A DNA stretch of 64,000 nt from Asterella californica (GCA_036924285.1 JAYKYS010000005.1:26944001-27008000); one strand, 5' to 3'. Counted from the first letter of the stretch, positions 23,545 to 35,209 are shown. The notes: generated from the sequence alone by a model not told the origin. Translations and numbers: made by a program.

Positions 23545-25394
23545 TATCGTGTCAGATTTTGCGTGAAGGATGTCTAGGAAAACGTGAGGTTCTTGATTGT
23601 GGAGATGTTGTGTGCTGAAATAGAGACAACATAGAGAAAAACAACCACGAAAACGAATGCTGCGATATATACCAACTCCAAATGTATGTACACTGCCGGT
23701 TCTTTCTCCTAAGAGCACAAAACTGAGATACAGACCAGAGCGGTCTGTAACCTGCTTCAAAAGCCTCTAAAAACCAACCCTGAATCACAACCCTGACCCA
23801 AAACCACCGAAGCGTAGCTCAAAGCAAGAGAAAATTCCTTTTGCTAACAAACAGAGCTACAACAATATCACGCGATCCGAACCCAAGTCCAAACCACACC
23901 CATGTACAAGCTCTTAGCCAAGACTAGCTACCACAAGCTGTATATAGCCAACCAGAACTCTAACAAACTCAAAAGAGCAAAACCCGTAGCGAAGAAATCG
24001 AAAAAGGCCTATTTGAGAACTTCTTCCTTTCGTCGAACGAACTTCAGATGTCGATAGGGTCTCCTCCGCTGACTCCGTTAACCCAAGAAACCTTCAGATC
24101 CGACTCCCAACAGCCGAGATATTGTCGATTTTTTGTCGCAGGTGATCGAACCTTCAAAAACTCCTCCTTGCGGCTTAAAACTGTACACACCGCACAAACG
24201 GATCGTCTAAACTGATATCCGTCTTCTCTGGCAGATAGATCTAGCTATCACAAACCCAACGAGACTCCAAACAAGCCGTTTGGAGTTCTCTTTGCAAAAC
24301 CACGCAAGAAATTTGGTCGCAGGTTGTAAAAAATTGACGTAAATGGACTCCATGCAGCTCAAACTCGCTCACCTCACCCAAACCAACAATCCAATGCACG
24401 TATTGTCTTCTCTTACGTGTAGATGAAGACTCCCAGGTCGCATAGGCACCAAGAATGAAGAGCTTGGCACACTGATCGCGAAGAACAACCCAATTTTAAG
24501 TCGCAGACGATGAAAAATCTGACGCAAGCGCTTCCTTGCGGGCCAATTTCACTAAGAACTCCTAAACCGTCCGATGAAACTTGGTATCGTTTTCAATTTC
24601 TTGTAGAACTCGGTGCTCTGATCCCGATAGATCCAAGGACAGCAAGTTTTAGACTCCGGAACGGTCCGAACAGATAACTGAAAGATCTCCTTCACAGATA
24701 ACTGAAATCTTCAAATCTCCTTCCTACGTCTCAATTTCTCTCAGTACACATCCCCCGATCCGTCTCTTCTCAAACCGTCTTAACCTGTGCGTAATATGCA
24801 CAGATCTGAACCCGATGACACCTTGCGCGCGTGTATTGGACTCCCAATTCTCCAAAACGTCCACCGACAGATCGCAAGAACAAGCAAGTCCCTTAAGCAG
24901 CTCCCTTGTATCAGTCTCTATACGTACGAAGTTCTCTCAATAATAATGAAGCAGACCCCTTGCGTCTTTGATATAACGTCTGAAGCCTCAAATACCCATT
25001 CAGCAAGTAAACTAAGGCCCAGCTTGATTTTCTCTTCTTTCGAGTCGCATAACTTCTCCAGTAGGTGTCCAAATGAAGTAGACAAGATGCCCATAGAAAG
25101 CTGACAATGAGCTCTACCCATCTATGTGATGAAAGTGAAGATTCGAAGTTATGCCAAAAGTCCGTAAGCTGGGATCTAGCTTGTTTTATCCATCTTTCGA
25201 GTCATGTAACTTCTCCACTAGGCGTCCAAACGAAGTAGACGAAGTGCTTATGGAAAGCTGACAAGGAGCTCTACCCATCTATGCGATGAAAATGGAGATC
25301 TGAAATGATGCCAAAATGTCTTTCTCATGAGTGTCTTTGGAGCGACAAGCATCGAAGTCTAAATTTCAGATAGGAGCCGGTCCACGACACAACA
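23545..25394 (-). repeat. B 3' LTR
   Basis: 1850 bp. On the minus strand it starts TGTTGTGTCGTGG and ends ...CACGATA. The low edge is fixed by comparison with the 5' LTR at 57261 (both TATCGTGTC on the plus strand, different bases outside). Open frames inside (for example 23552-23788 minus) recur in the other LTR and have no recognised domain. Confidence 0.92.
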
Positions 25395-25425
25395 TCCACC
25401 CCCTCTGAACCTGTGCATCCTCCGG
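25395..25425 (-). other. B internal 3' end with polypurine tract
   Basis: On the minus strand: CCGGAGGATGCACAGG followed by TTCAGAGGGGGTGGA directly before the 3' LTR. It is cut off from the rest of B by C. The CCGG at 25422-25425 is the left TSD of C. Confidence 0.88.
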
Positions 25426-27578
25426 TGTCGTGTTGTGGTTCGGCTCCTGTGTGAAATTCCTGTGTAACCTATGTTGTGTTTCTTTTCTATGTTTCGTGAA
25501 CTGTATCGCGTAACTCTCCGACAGTGTGATGAGTGCCACGTTTGTGATTGTCTGTTTAAGTGATCGCACGGTAGAGGAACGTGCCAAGTCATCGATCTGT
25601 GTGTGTTTGCTTCAATGGTCCTTGTCGCCGCATTTGTGTATAAAATGGTGGGTCGAAAGTTCATACGACATTCTCTTTCAACGGGTGATTCGTGAGGGTT
25701 CTCGGTGGTCTGCATGGAGGAGTGAAGAATTGCAGGAGTGGTGGTTATGGACGGAGATGTGTTACCGGCTCCGGATCTTCCTTTCCCGAATCCGTTTCAC
25801 ATCAAGCTTCATTGCATCCACCACGATCACTTTCGACAGTGGTTAGTTGCATACTTTGGCGATGAATTCATGACAAGAATGATGGAGTTACAGCTTCCGG
25901 AGATCCTTCCGATCGTAACATATGGAGAGACTTGGGATATGACGGTGTACATTTTGTTTGTGAAGAACAATGGATCTCAACTATCCATCGAACGTTCTTT
26001 TCAACCTTTGGATCGATGTCCGGTGTTATTGCCGACCGAAGATCAATCATGGGGCTTCGATCGTGAGAAACTTCGGACAAGAATATTACAATCGAGTGAT
26101 AACTTCACCGTTTCCTTTTGTCGTACCTTTTATTGTAGAACGTTTCAGGTTGTAATATTGACGTTGTATTAGTCTGCGACTCAATCGTTTCCATTCTGGT
26201 TGAGCGCTTCTGTGTAGTTACAGACCGCGAAGAATCCATCGACGTATCTGAAGGATTTTCTGAGGTCTTAGAGTCTTGTTGATGTCTTGTGTCTCCTTGG
26301 GAGTAAAAATTCGTTCTAGAGGAAAAAGTTGAATGGAGAAAAGACAAAAGTAAAGATCTTTTTGCTCTTATTGGTTCACTTTTGGACCAATGGTATTCTA
26401 GCTGATCCTCACGACGTTTCTGTGGTTTCTGGAGGCTTCGGAGGTCCATTCGCAAAACGAAGGGTATGGTTGGAGAGCTCTCGACCGGGGCTACAATCTG
26501 GGCTGAAGAATCGGTCGATTTGATGGAAGGATGAGCGCGTTATGATCGATTGAGTGGAGGGGGGTGCAATTCGTACCTACCGCTACGTTTCTGGTTGTTC
26601 CGCGAGACTCGCGAAGAGTTTTTAAGAGCTGTCTGTTGGGTTGGAGAGCTGACGACGTGCTGGTCGTTTTGATATCAATTTCATCAGGTTCTTGATCGAT
26701 TTGGATTCTGAACCGACCGATTGAAGTTGAGAAGTGCAGACGTGATAAGGCGAGAATAGCGAACTGTGATAGTCATGGATAGTTTGCTATTGCTTAAGTT
26801 CTGTCTCGAATTTCTGAGTGAAACTTTCCAGGATTGAAGCATGTCTTATCAGTAAGATACTTGGGAAGTTTCACCTCAAATGGTCGAGTAGTTTGTTCAG
26901 AATCTTGGATCAAATGTACTTGGGTCTGTAAAGCTCTGAAGTTAGCACAGATTACGGTTTGATCCATATATGAGAACTGATTTAAGATTTCGACCTGAAA
27001 ATTGTTCAGGGTAGGAGTGAAGAGTCCAATCAAGCTTCCTGTGAAGTTTGATCATCATTGGTCGACTGGTTTGGGAGGACTGAGGTCTCAAAGTTCGAAG
27101 ATACTTCTGTTATTAGCAATTTCGGGTTTTTCGGTATCATCTATTGTCATTTTGGTCATTTTCGAGCAATTTGGAGAGCAGTTTGTTGCTGAAACTGCCA
27201 TACCTGTATACAACTCGACATTGGAGGGTGTGGGGCTGAATTCAGCTCTTGGTGATGAAGGAGAACGGAGTCGTCATGAATCTTAAGCCGCTGTTTGGGT
27301 TCTCGGAGCTGCCAGGTATTACAGCTGTTGGTGCTATATTGAGATCTGAGTAGTGTTTTGGAGTATGCATGCTTTACCTTGCTGGAATGCTTGGTAGACC
27401 AAGGTGTACATCAAGTTGTATCGATACTCTATCAAGTTGATTGAGTGATCTTATAGCATCTTCTGGTTGTACTATGAAGTTGTGATAGTTAGATTGATGG
27501 GCAGTTAGCGTCGCTGGGGAGCTATTTCAGAAGTCATGCTTCCAATGATATAGAGGAATAACTTTAGTTAGATAGTAC
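25426..27578 (+). repeat. C 5' LTR, first part (before D)
   Basis: Starts TGTCGTGTTGTGGTTCGGC. A TATA box (TATAAAAT) lies at 25639-25646, about 213 bp into the LTR, and recurs in the 3' LTR at 46930-46937. The segment about 25895-26862 has no counterpart in the 3' LTR. The last four bases GTAC (27575-27578) are the TSD of D. Confidence 0.9.
25639..25646 (+). promoter_or_regulatory. TATA box in C LTR
   Basis: TATAAAAT in a GC-richer surrounding, 213 bp inside the LTR and conserved in the 3' LTR at the same distance. A likely LTR promoter. Confidence 0.5.
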
Positions 27579-28378
27579 TGTAAGCCGGCCTGTCTCTCAC
27601 CCAGGGGTACCTCAGATGACTAGGATTACTAGTGCACCCTAATTACAAAGATTTAAGTACATCCATGCTCACTTCACTCAACTCTCTGACCCGTATGGTC
27701 ACATCGGTACCTCTAATAGCGTTCCTGCACACAAGTTCTAATCCCGCTCTCAACATTACATCGCAAAATACTCAAGGACTCCCAAGGTCTCCAATGCTCA
27801 CTTTACTTACAGTCAGGAAAATGAGAGTGTCTTCCACCTTCTCAACTCCTCCTTATATACTCTACAACTTCTTACCGCGGTAACTTTCACTAAGTTACGT
27901 TACCTCATGGTAAGTGCGCAATCCAAAATAGTAAAACTTCTAAAGGCTACTAAGCCTTTAAGAATAGCACACACATTACTTGTTCTACTTTACAAAAGTA
28001 AGAGATTCTCCTACTTTAGCTTTTGTAAAGTGTTAACTTTCCACCCTATCCAATCGAAAGGCGACAACAAACTAATACGTCTTTTGAGGAGCATCTTTAG
28101 ATCTTTGTGCATGACTTTCCATCATGCATCCAATCAGCGATGGTCAACAAAGTTACATACTTTTGAGAAGCATATTTAGAGCTCCGCACTTGTCACATAG
28201 TGTCATAGTGGAACCTCTAATAGTTTCCCCAACTTAGTTATAACTATCTCCGCTAGTTATGGCTAGTTTTGATCACTCTAGATTTAGATCTTCGAACTAG
28301 AGTAACCTATAAGATAGTCATACCTAATGAAACTTATATAAACATGCACACAAATAATGGGATACTTGTGACGTGACA
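27579..28378 (-). repeat. D 3' LTR
   Basis: 800 bp with TG...CA ends. Apparently identical to 34410-35209. Open frames in it (83 and 90 aa on the plus strand) recur in both LTRs and lie antisense to the element, so they are not called genes. Confidence 0.96.
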
Positions 28379-28391
28379 TTTACCCCCAGAC
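28379..28391 (-). other. D polypurine tract
   Basis: Minus strand GTCTGGGGGTAAA, between the gag-pol stop codon (28392-28394) and the 3' LTR. Confidence 0.8.
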
Positions 28392-31300
28392 TTAATTTTC
28401 ACTCCGTCCTCGGAGTGAAGTATCACGTTGATGAAACTTCTTCAACTTGTCGTGGTTCACTCGGTCGAAGAACGTACCACTTCTCTCTTGAAGATCATAG
28501 GTGTTATTACTCCACACTTTGGAGATGATGAAAGGCCTAAAATATCGACGTAAGAACTTCTTTTGAACTCGCTTGTGCCTAATAGCATCCCATAGCATCA
28601 CCCACTCACCCTTTTGAAATGGCTGTAACTTCGTTTTGTTCTTCGCCAAGCGCTTGTCGTAGTTCTTCTTCTGTTGTAGTTGGGCCATCTCAATTCGTTG
28701 AGCTGCATCGTCTCTATTCTCCTCCAGCTCCAACAAAGTTTCTCTCCTCTCTTTCTCAGCTATTTGACCACCCTTTCTCTTTAATCCAGCTTGTAAGGTC
28801 TGAAAGGTGGTTAGGTCGAACTGGATCGGTAATCTGGATTCCAACCCATACACCATCTTGAAAGGTGAATATCCCGTAGATGTCTTCACTGTTGTTCGAT
28901 ACTCCCATAGAACCGCATGAAGACGCTTGTCCCAGTTGTGTTTGGCCCCTTCCATGTCAGCATCCTTTGCTAACATCTGACACAAGGTAAAGTTTGTCCT
29001 CTCTACCAAACCGTTTGAACTAGGTTTATATGAAGTAGTAACCCTCTGAGAAATGGAGAAGTGGGTGCACATAGCAGTAGTCATGCCACTCACAAATTCT
29101 CGACCCCTATCAGAAACTAACTCCAAAGGACATCCAAACCTAGTTATGATCCGTTCGTACAGAAATCTACCCACCTCAACTTCTCCAATAGTTACAAGAG
29201 GTCTAGCTTCTACCCACTTCGTAAGATAATCTGTGGCTACAACAATATACTTATTGTTGCGAGGGGTGCGATTCAAAGGCCCAACAAAATCTATTCCCCA
29301 TTTCTCGAAAGGTCCAAGAACCGGAATAGATCTAAGAGGAGTGGAAACACTAGATTTGATAGCGAAAGCTTGACAAACATCACAGGTTTTACAATACGTC
29401 AAGCAATCTCTAAACATCCCCCTCCAGTGATATCCCGCATCGAGTATCTTATGAGCCGTCAACTTGCCTGCGAAATGTCCTCCACATACTGGACCGTCAT
29501 GGAATTCTTCCATGAGTCGTAGAGACTCCTCCTTGCTCGCAGCTCTTCTCAGGACCCCATCAACTCCTTCACGGAATAACACACCTTCCACCACCGAGTA
29601 AGGTTGACTTCGTTTCACCAGTGCCTTCTTCTCTCTGATCCGCATCCCATCTGGATAGACACCTTCCGTAACAAAATCCCAAATTTCTTGATATTCTATT
29701 GGGATAATAGAGTTGCTCAAGACCATCAAATCTTCGTCAGGAAAGGTGTCATCCACCGGCTCCTCTCCATCCCCATCGTAAGCTCTAGATAGCAAATCTG
29801 CATTCGCGTGTTTCTTCCCTGGTCGATCGCAGATCTCATAGTCGTACTCTGACAATAAGAGCTTCCACCTTGCTAATCGTCCTTCGACCATAGGTTTATT
29901 GAAGATGTACTTCAATGCCTTATGATCTGTAACGATAGTGAACTTGCCTCCTATGAGATAATGTCGAAATTTTCTCAAAGCATAGATCACTGCTAATCCT
30001 TCTCTCTCTGTCACAGAATAATTTCTCTCTGCCTTGATCATTTGCCGACTAGCATATGCGATAGGATGATCTCTACCTTCAACATCATACTGACTTAAAG
30101 TACATCCTACTGCTATATTTGAAGCATCCGTATATAGAATAAACTGTTTATTCCAATCGGGCTTAACCAAGATCGGAGCTGAAGTAAGAGCTTTCTTCAG
30201 TTCCTCAAAGGCGGCTAGAGCTTCTTCATCTCCTAAAATCAACACGTAATCTACTCCCTTCTTCAGATATGCTGTCAAAGCATATGCTTTATGTGAGAAC
30301 GAGAGTATAAACCTTCGATAATACCCCACCATACCTAAAAACTGTCGTAGCTTAGTGAGAGTACTAGGAAAAGGGAGCTCTAAGATCTTCTGCACCTTCT
30401 CTGGATCAACGGCAATGCCGTCCTTGGATATGATATGACCCAAGAGTAACCCTTCCTCACACCCAAAAATACATTTCTCCGGATTGAGAGATGCATTTGC
30501 TACATCTAAACATTCTAAGACCTTCACAAGGTGCTCAAAATGCTTCTCCTTACTCCCGTAAACACAAAAGTCATCTATAAAATCTCTCACAAACTTTCCT
30601 AAGAAAGGTTCGAACACTTTGTTCATAAACCTTTGGAACGTCGCAGGAGCATTACACAGACCAAATGGCATGACTCGAAATGCAAACGTACCCCACGGAG
30701 TAGTGAAAGTGGTCAGGTGTTGATGTTCTGGTGCAATTTTGATCTGGTTATATCCGCTATAACCATCTCCAAAGCTGTACCATTCGTTTCCCGCCACTTC
30801 TTCCAAGATCTCGTCGATGAAAGGTAGAGGATAATAATCCTTCTTTGTGACCGCATTGAGCTTCTTGTAATCAACACACACCCTCAATTTGCCATTTTTC
30901 TTCTTTACGATCACAATGGGTGATACCCATTCAGAATGCTCCACCTCGTAAATGAACCCAGCAGTGTGCAGCTTCTCGATCTCTTCTTTCACCAGATCCG
31001 CAATTGGAGGACTCACTCTTCGTTGCTTCTGTCGCACCGGTTTGACTTCCTTCTCTAACTCGATACGGTGTTGCTCCAGTGTGACCTCCCTCAGATCCTT
31101 GTAACTAAATGCAAATACATGAATGTATTTACGAAAGATCTCTTCGAAACAACTCTTCTCCTCTTTAGTAACCTTCGATCCATAACGTAAGGTGGCAATT
31201 CTTCTCTCCACCTCCTCGGGAGTCAATGGTTCTTTGTCTCGATCTCTTTGCACTTCCGGAGAAGGGAAAAGATCCACTACATTCACACCCACATTTCGTT

Positions 31301-33218
31301 CTTCTCTCTCCTCCTCTGACGATGTATCTTCAGATTCTGAATCTGAAGAATTGGTACCTACATCAGAAGTAGTATCGACAACTTCTGACTCCCAGTAGTC
31401 CGATGTGGGTCGATCCGATTCCGACGTCCCAACTTGATCTCCGAGCAATGGAACTTTGATCCGGTGGTGATTCGGTCCGATGCGTAAATAACCTTTGTGC
31501 CAGTTATCCGTTGCATGTACTGCTCGAAGCCAAGGTCTTCCGAGTAACATTTCATAACTTGACTCCTTCAAGATTTGAAATGTCATGTTTACTTGCACTC
31601 CCATTACTGACACGCAAACTCTCTCCAGCACTCCCAATGGCCTAACTCGCTGTCTGTTAGCCATGCCAACCGTGATACTAGAAGGACGCGTTGGTACTAG
31701 ATCCAACTTCCTCATGAGTCGTTCCGAGATGGCGTTTACTGCCGATCCTCCATCGACAAGAACATCAGAGACATCTCTCCCATTGATACGAGCCTCTACT
31801 TTTGATGCCTTGTTGCATACCTCTCCTTCACTAGCGTCTAAAGCACTCACACCGACAGTAGAAGGATTTACCTTCTTCTTCCGACCTCGTCGGGAGCTTA
31901 GACCGCTACGAAGTTCTTTCCTCACCGAAGGATTCAGAGCAATCAACTGTCCCACAGTAATGTTTGCTCGTTGCTTTCCCACGTCTTCCACCACATTGTA
32001 TTTTGATTGCTCCATTGAAATTGTGAAATCAGTATTTCCCAATTTCTTCCGTCGCTCTTTGGTTTTTGAAGAAGATTTGCTACTCCGAGTATTTTGACTT
32101 GGAGAATCTTCCATCACGACCGGTTCTCCCTCCTCGAAATGCGTCCTCATCCTCTTCCTCTCATGAGCTAACAGCTCTACAGACTGAAAACCTTCTCGTA
32201 CATCTCGCGGCTCCAAGATGTCAATGCATGCTACACCCTTGTCCTTACTTTGTGAAGTTGAAGCTCCATCCGCCGTTCCACCATTACGACTCGGACAATT
32301 ACGTTGGAAGTGTGATCCTCCGCACGTAAAACATCCTTGGCTCGTGTAGTTACTGGGTGATCCTTGCGGTGGTCCACCTCTGGACTGATAGTTTCCATAA
32401 CCTCGTGAGCCCCCTCCAACATTTGGACTCCGGTGTTGCAACAAATTCACCATATTGATCTTCAAATCTGCCAGAGAATCTGTCAAACTTTTCAACTCAT
32501 CACGAAAGTCGGGAGTAACAGATCTAGATGGTACAGTGACTGTAACCGCACTAGTAGGAGCTATCGGAGTCAGATTTTGAAATCGAACAGTCGGAACACT
32601 CGCAGGTTTCAGAGTTGGCATGCTCGGCCCTTGCACATCTCCACATGCTGCCCCAACAGTCATTGGTTGCAAGTCGTCTCCATCCAGACTCTCTTCCATC
32701 CTGGTTGCGATCTTCACTGCATCAGCCTTCGAAGTTGGTCTCTCATACCGCACTTGTGTTCGAATCTCCGGCCTCAATCCCCCAATAAAATTCTTTGTGA
32801 GCATTGCTCCAATGCCCACCATCGTTGGTTCTACTACATCTCCACTCTTTCGTAAAACCACCCGAAACTTCTGTTCTAATTTCTCCACCCTCTCGGCATA
32901 AGTCCTTACTTTCTCTTTCTCTCCTTGTTTGAGGTAAGTTACCTCCACCATTAACTTCTCGTAACTTTCATCAGGAAGAAAAGTTTCAATTAAGGCCTCC
33001 GTCAATACTTCCCAAGTATCATCTGGAGTCCCCACTACTCTTCTCTTCTTTCTATCCTCATACCATGTCAATGCAGAACTCTCAAGAAATTCAGGTATCA
33101 ACCCTACCCACTCGCTCTTCTTTCGATCTCCATTGCCAATGCATGCTCTTTTGAAGTCTCTCACAAATCCTTCCACGTCTTCTCCATCCTTTCCGTAAAA
33201 CACCGGAAGTTTCCCCAT
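28392..33218 (-). CDS. D Gag-Pol polyprotein (1608 aa)
   Basis: Single intact frame encoding all parts of a Ty3-type element. Gag about residues 1-260 (WVGLIPEFLESSALTWYEDR, TFLPDESYE); zinc knuckle C-x2-C-x3-H-x4-C at 296-308 (CFTCGGSHFQRNC); protease with DGG at 489-491 and MLLGRPWL near 560; RT with FGDGYSGYNQIKIAP at 816-830, MPFGLCNAPATFQRFM and FIDDF at 880-884; RNase H with D1031, E1073 and D1098; a zinc-binding integrase domain (H1240, H1248, C1279, C1282) and catalytic D1310, D1370 and E1406, exactly 35 residues between the last two. C-terminus basic, no clear chromodomain. FIDDF and the Asp-type primer site recall the non-chromoviral Athila/Tat side of plant Ty3 elements. That placement is an inference. 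Confidence 0.95.
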   Translation of the reverse strand: MGKLPVFYGKDGEDVEGFVRDFKRACIGNGDRKKSEWVGLIPEFLESSALTWYEDRKKRRVVGTPDDTWEVLTEALIETFLPDESYEKLMVEVTYLKQGEKEKVRTYAERVEKLEQKFRVVLRKSGDVVEPTMVGIGAMLTKNFIGGLRPEIRTQVRYERPTSKADAVKIATRMEESLDGDDLQPMTVGAACGDVQGPSMPTLKPASVPTVRFQNLTPIAPTSAVTVTVPSRSVTPDFRDELKSLTDSLADLKINMVNLLQHRSPNVGGGSRGYGNYQSRGGPPQGSPSNYTSQGCFTCGGSHFQRNCPSRNGGTADGASTSQSKDKGVACIDILEPRDVREGFQSVELLAHERKRMRTHFEEGEPVVMEDSPSQNTRSSKSSSKTKERRKKLGNTDFTISMEQSKYNVVEDVGKQRANITVGQLIALNPSVRKELRSGLSSRRGRKKKVNPSTVGVSALDASEGEVCNKASKVEARINGRDVSDVLVDGGSAVNAISERLMRKLDLVPTRPSSITVGMANRQRVRPLGVLERVCVSVMGVQVNMTFQILKESSYEMLLGRPWLRAVHATDNWHKGYLRIGPNHHRIKVPLLGDQVGTSESDRPTSDYWESEVVDTTSDVGTNSSDSESEDTSSEEEREERNVGVNVVDLFPSPEVQRDRDKEPLTPEEVERRIATLRYGSKVTKEEKSCFEEIFRKYIHVFAFSYKDLREVTLEQHRIELEKEVKPVRQKQRRVSPPIADLVKEEIEKLHTAGFIYEVEHSEWVSPIVIVKKKNGKLRVCVDYKKLNAVTKKDYYPLPFIDEILEEVAGNEWYSFGDGYSGYNQIKIAPEHQHLTTFTTPWGTFAFRVMPFGLCNAPATFQRFMNKVFEPFLGKFVRDFIDDFCVYGSKEKHFEHLVKVLECLDVANASLNPEKCIFGCEEGLLLGHIISKDGIAVDPEKVQKILELPFPSTLTKLRQFLGMVGYYRRFILSFSHKAYALTAYLKKGVDYVLILGDEEALAAFEELKKALTSAPILVKPDWNKQFILYTDASNIAVGCTLSQYDVEGRDHPIAYASRQMIKAERNYSVTEREGLAVIYALRKFRHYLIGGKFTIVTDHKALKYIFNKPMVEGRLARWKLLLSEYDYEICDRPGKKHANADLLSRAYDGDGEEPVDDTFPDEDLMVLSNSIIPIEYQEIWDFVTEGVYPDGMRIREKKALVKRSQPYSVVEGVLFREGVDGVLRRAASKEESLRLMEEFHDGPVCGGHFAGKLTAHKILDAGYHWRGMFRDCLTYCKTCDVCQAFAIKSSVSTPLRSIPVLGPFEKWGIDFVGPLNRTPRNNKYIVVATDYLTKWVEARPLVTIGEVEVGRFLYERIITRFGCPLELVSDRGREFVSGMTTAMCTHFSISQRVTTSYKPSSNGLVERTNFTLCQMLAKDADMEGAKHNWDKRLHAVLWEYRTTVKTSTGYSPFKMVYGLESRLPIQFDLTTFQTLQAGLKRKGGQIAEKERRETLLELEENRDDAAQRIEMAQLQQKKNYDKRLAKNKTKLQPFQKGEWVMLWDAIRHKRVQKKFLRRYFRPFIISKVWSNNTYDLQERSGTFFDRVNHDKLKKFHQRDTSLRGRSEN

Positions 33219-33353
33219 TCTTCTCTTCTTTTCTTCTTCTTACTCGAGGTACTGCTTGCAGATGTGAAGATCGCACTTCACCGCAATCCACAATTTCCCC
33301 GTTGAGCTCTCTCCTCTCCAAAGGTTGGAGTAAGTTTGACCCTCATGGTCATC

Positions 33354-33818
33354 TTATCTCTCGTGTGATAGACTATCTCCATCCTCGCTAGAGGTCTTCA
33401 CTCGTTCCGTTTCTACACTCAACCTTCTCTCCAGACCTTCGGCTACAGTTTCTAGCAAAGCAACCACTGCGCTACACTCGTGCTCAACTGGAATCCCGTC
33501 CACTCCACATCTAGGACAAAAGGTTGTAGGGTCAATGACAGCTTGTCTAGGGGAAGAAGGACCTATGTGTAAGCTTAAGTCGACCAACCCTCTTCGCTCA
33601 CGCAAAAGTCTATTCTTTGTAGGACACTTGCTCACTTTATGTCCTTCTTCTCCACACAAAAAGCACCTCGAGTTCTTCTCCTGGTTCTTACGACTACTCT
33701 CTGTTTCTTCCTCAAATTCTAGTCGAAATTCTCCTTTCGCCAGATCAGCGGTAACTATCACCGCATAGCCTTGAGGGATCTTGCTCAACCTCAATTTCCA
33801 CTCTTGCTGTCCTTCCAT
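33354..33818 (-). CDS. D 5' ORF: 154-aa zinc-knuckle protein
   Basis: Separate ORF upstream of gag-pol in the same direction, 135 bp before its ATG. Middle part has a CCHC knuckle C-x2-C-x4-H-x4-C (CFLCGEEGHKVSKC, about residues 52-65). A second Cys/His group follows (CPRCGVDGIPVEHEC), with C-x2-C spacing. N-terminal region KIPQGYAVIVTADLAKGEF; C-terminus charged. Gag of this element already has its own knuckle, so this is an accessory nucleic-acid-binding protein or a split-off first part of Gag. I do not recognise the family. The frame is intact, in keeping with the young age of D. Confidence 0.7.
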   Translation of the reverse strand: MEGQQEWKLRLSKIPQGYAVIVTADLAKGEFRLEFEEETESSRKNQEKNSRCFLCGEEGHKVSKCPTKNRLLRERRGLVDLSLHIGPSSPRQAVIDPTTFCPRCGVDGIPVEHECSAVVALLETVAEGLERRLSVETERVKTSSEDGDSLSHER

Positions 33819-34389
33819 GACGATGATCTGTCATACATCTCTCTCGCTCTATAGTTTGTTTGACACTTTTTTATCACTCGACTATCTTCTCGCTTAACAA
33901 TCTCTCACATTACTAAGTAGAAGCTTAACTTGTCAACCCTGAGCCTCAGAGATCGAACATAACCCTCTCAAGAATTCTGTAATTCTTTCACTCTTTTACT
34001 TCAGCAAACGATATAACAGATTTGACCCCCCTTCGCTTCGAATGCCATAACTCCAGTTCTACTCGATCAATTCACGCATGATTTGGGTGCCTAGATAGCT
34101 TATCTTGCAAGCTATCAGCATGGAAGATTTCAAGGTCTAACTCTAAAAACTGAAAATATGAAAATGACTGTAAACTCCTTCCCGAGAGCTCACTATTTGA
34201 TACCGAAAAACCCCCTTAACTTCCGAAAGACATAACTCTCTCCTCACAATTGATCTCTCGGAGATATCAAGCTTATTGGAAAGCTTATCTTGCCCTCTAT
34301 AACATGGTGTATGTACAAAGGTTCTGAACTCATGCTCGAAAACAGACATGAACTGTACTAACGACTACATACGAATCTTTGTATCGAGG

Positions 34390-34406
34390 TCCCGGCAACG
34401 GAACCA
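34390..34406 (-). other. D primer-binding site, tRNA-Asp-like
   Basis: Minus strand TGGTTCCGTTGCCGGGA begins 3 nt inside the 5' LTR. It resembles the TGGCGCCGTTGCCGGGGA site known from plant Athila/Tat elements (tRNA-Asp), with a few mismatches. Confidence 0.75.
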
Positions 34407-34409
34407 AAA

Positions 34410-35209
34410 TGTAAGCCGGCCTGTCTCTCACCCAGGGGTACCTCAGATGACTAGGATTACTAGTGCACCCTAATTACAAAGATTTAAGTACATCCATGCT
34501 CACTTCACTCAACTCTCTGACCCGTATGGTCACATCGGTACCTCTAATAGCGTTCCTGCACACAAGTTCTAATCCCGCTCTCAACATTACATCGCAAAAT
34601 ACTCAAGGACTCCCAAGGTCTCCAATGCTCACTTTACTTACAGTCAGGAAAATGAGAGTGTCTTCCACCTTCTCAACTCCTCCTTATATACTCTACAACT
34701 TCTTACCGCGGTAACTTTCACTAAGTTACGTTACCTCATGGTAAGTGCGCAATCCAAAATAGTAAAACTTCTAAAGGCTACTAAGCCTTTAAGAATAGCA
34801 CACACATTACTTGTTCTACTTTACAAAAGTAAGAGATTCTCCTACTTTAGCTTTTGTAAAGTGTTAACTTTCCACCCTATCCAATCGAAAGGCGACAACA
34901 AACTAATACGTCTTTTGAGGAGCATCTTTAGATCTTTGTGCATGACTTTCCATCATGCATCCAATCAGCGATGGTCAACAAAGTTACATACTTTTGAGAA
35001 GCATATTTAGAGCTCCGCACTTGTCACATAGTGTCATAGTGGAACCTCTAATAGTTTCCCCAACTTAGTTATAACTATCTCCGCTAGTTATGGCTAGTTT
35101 TGATCACTCTAGATTTAGATCTTCGAACTAGAGTAACCTATAAGATAGTCATACCTAATGAAACTTATATAAACATGCACACAAATAATGGGATACTTGT
35201 GACGTGACA
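34410..35209 (-). repeat. D 5' LTR
   Basis: 800 bp. On the minus strand it starts TGTCACGTCACAAG and ends GGCCGGCTTACA. A minus-strand TATA box (GTATATAAGGAGG) lies around 34680-34692, about 520 bp into the LTR. Confidence 0.95.

Larger units (their letters stand above)
27579..35209 (-). mobile_element. D: intact Ty3-type LTR retrotransposon, recent insertion
   Basis: 7631 bp on the minus strand: 5' LTR 34410-35209, tRNA-Asp-like primer site 34390-34406, small ORF 33354-33818, gag-pol 28392-33218, polypurine tract 28379-28391, 3' LTR 27579-28378, TSD GTAC (27575-27578 and 35210-35213). I found no difference between the two 800-bp LTRs, and the 1608-codon frame is intact. The uninterrupted target survives in the other LTR of C (GATAGTACAGAGC around 47895-47907). 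A separate family from A1/B/C: different LTRs, FIDDF reverse transcriptase, canonical DD35E. Probably capable of movement. Confidence 0.96.

Noticed and set aside
27632..28179. 83- and 90-aa plus-strand open frames (also at 34463-35010)
   Set aside because: They recur only because they lie in the two LTRs of D, antisense to the element, and have no recognisable domain.
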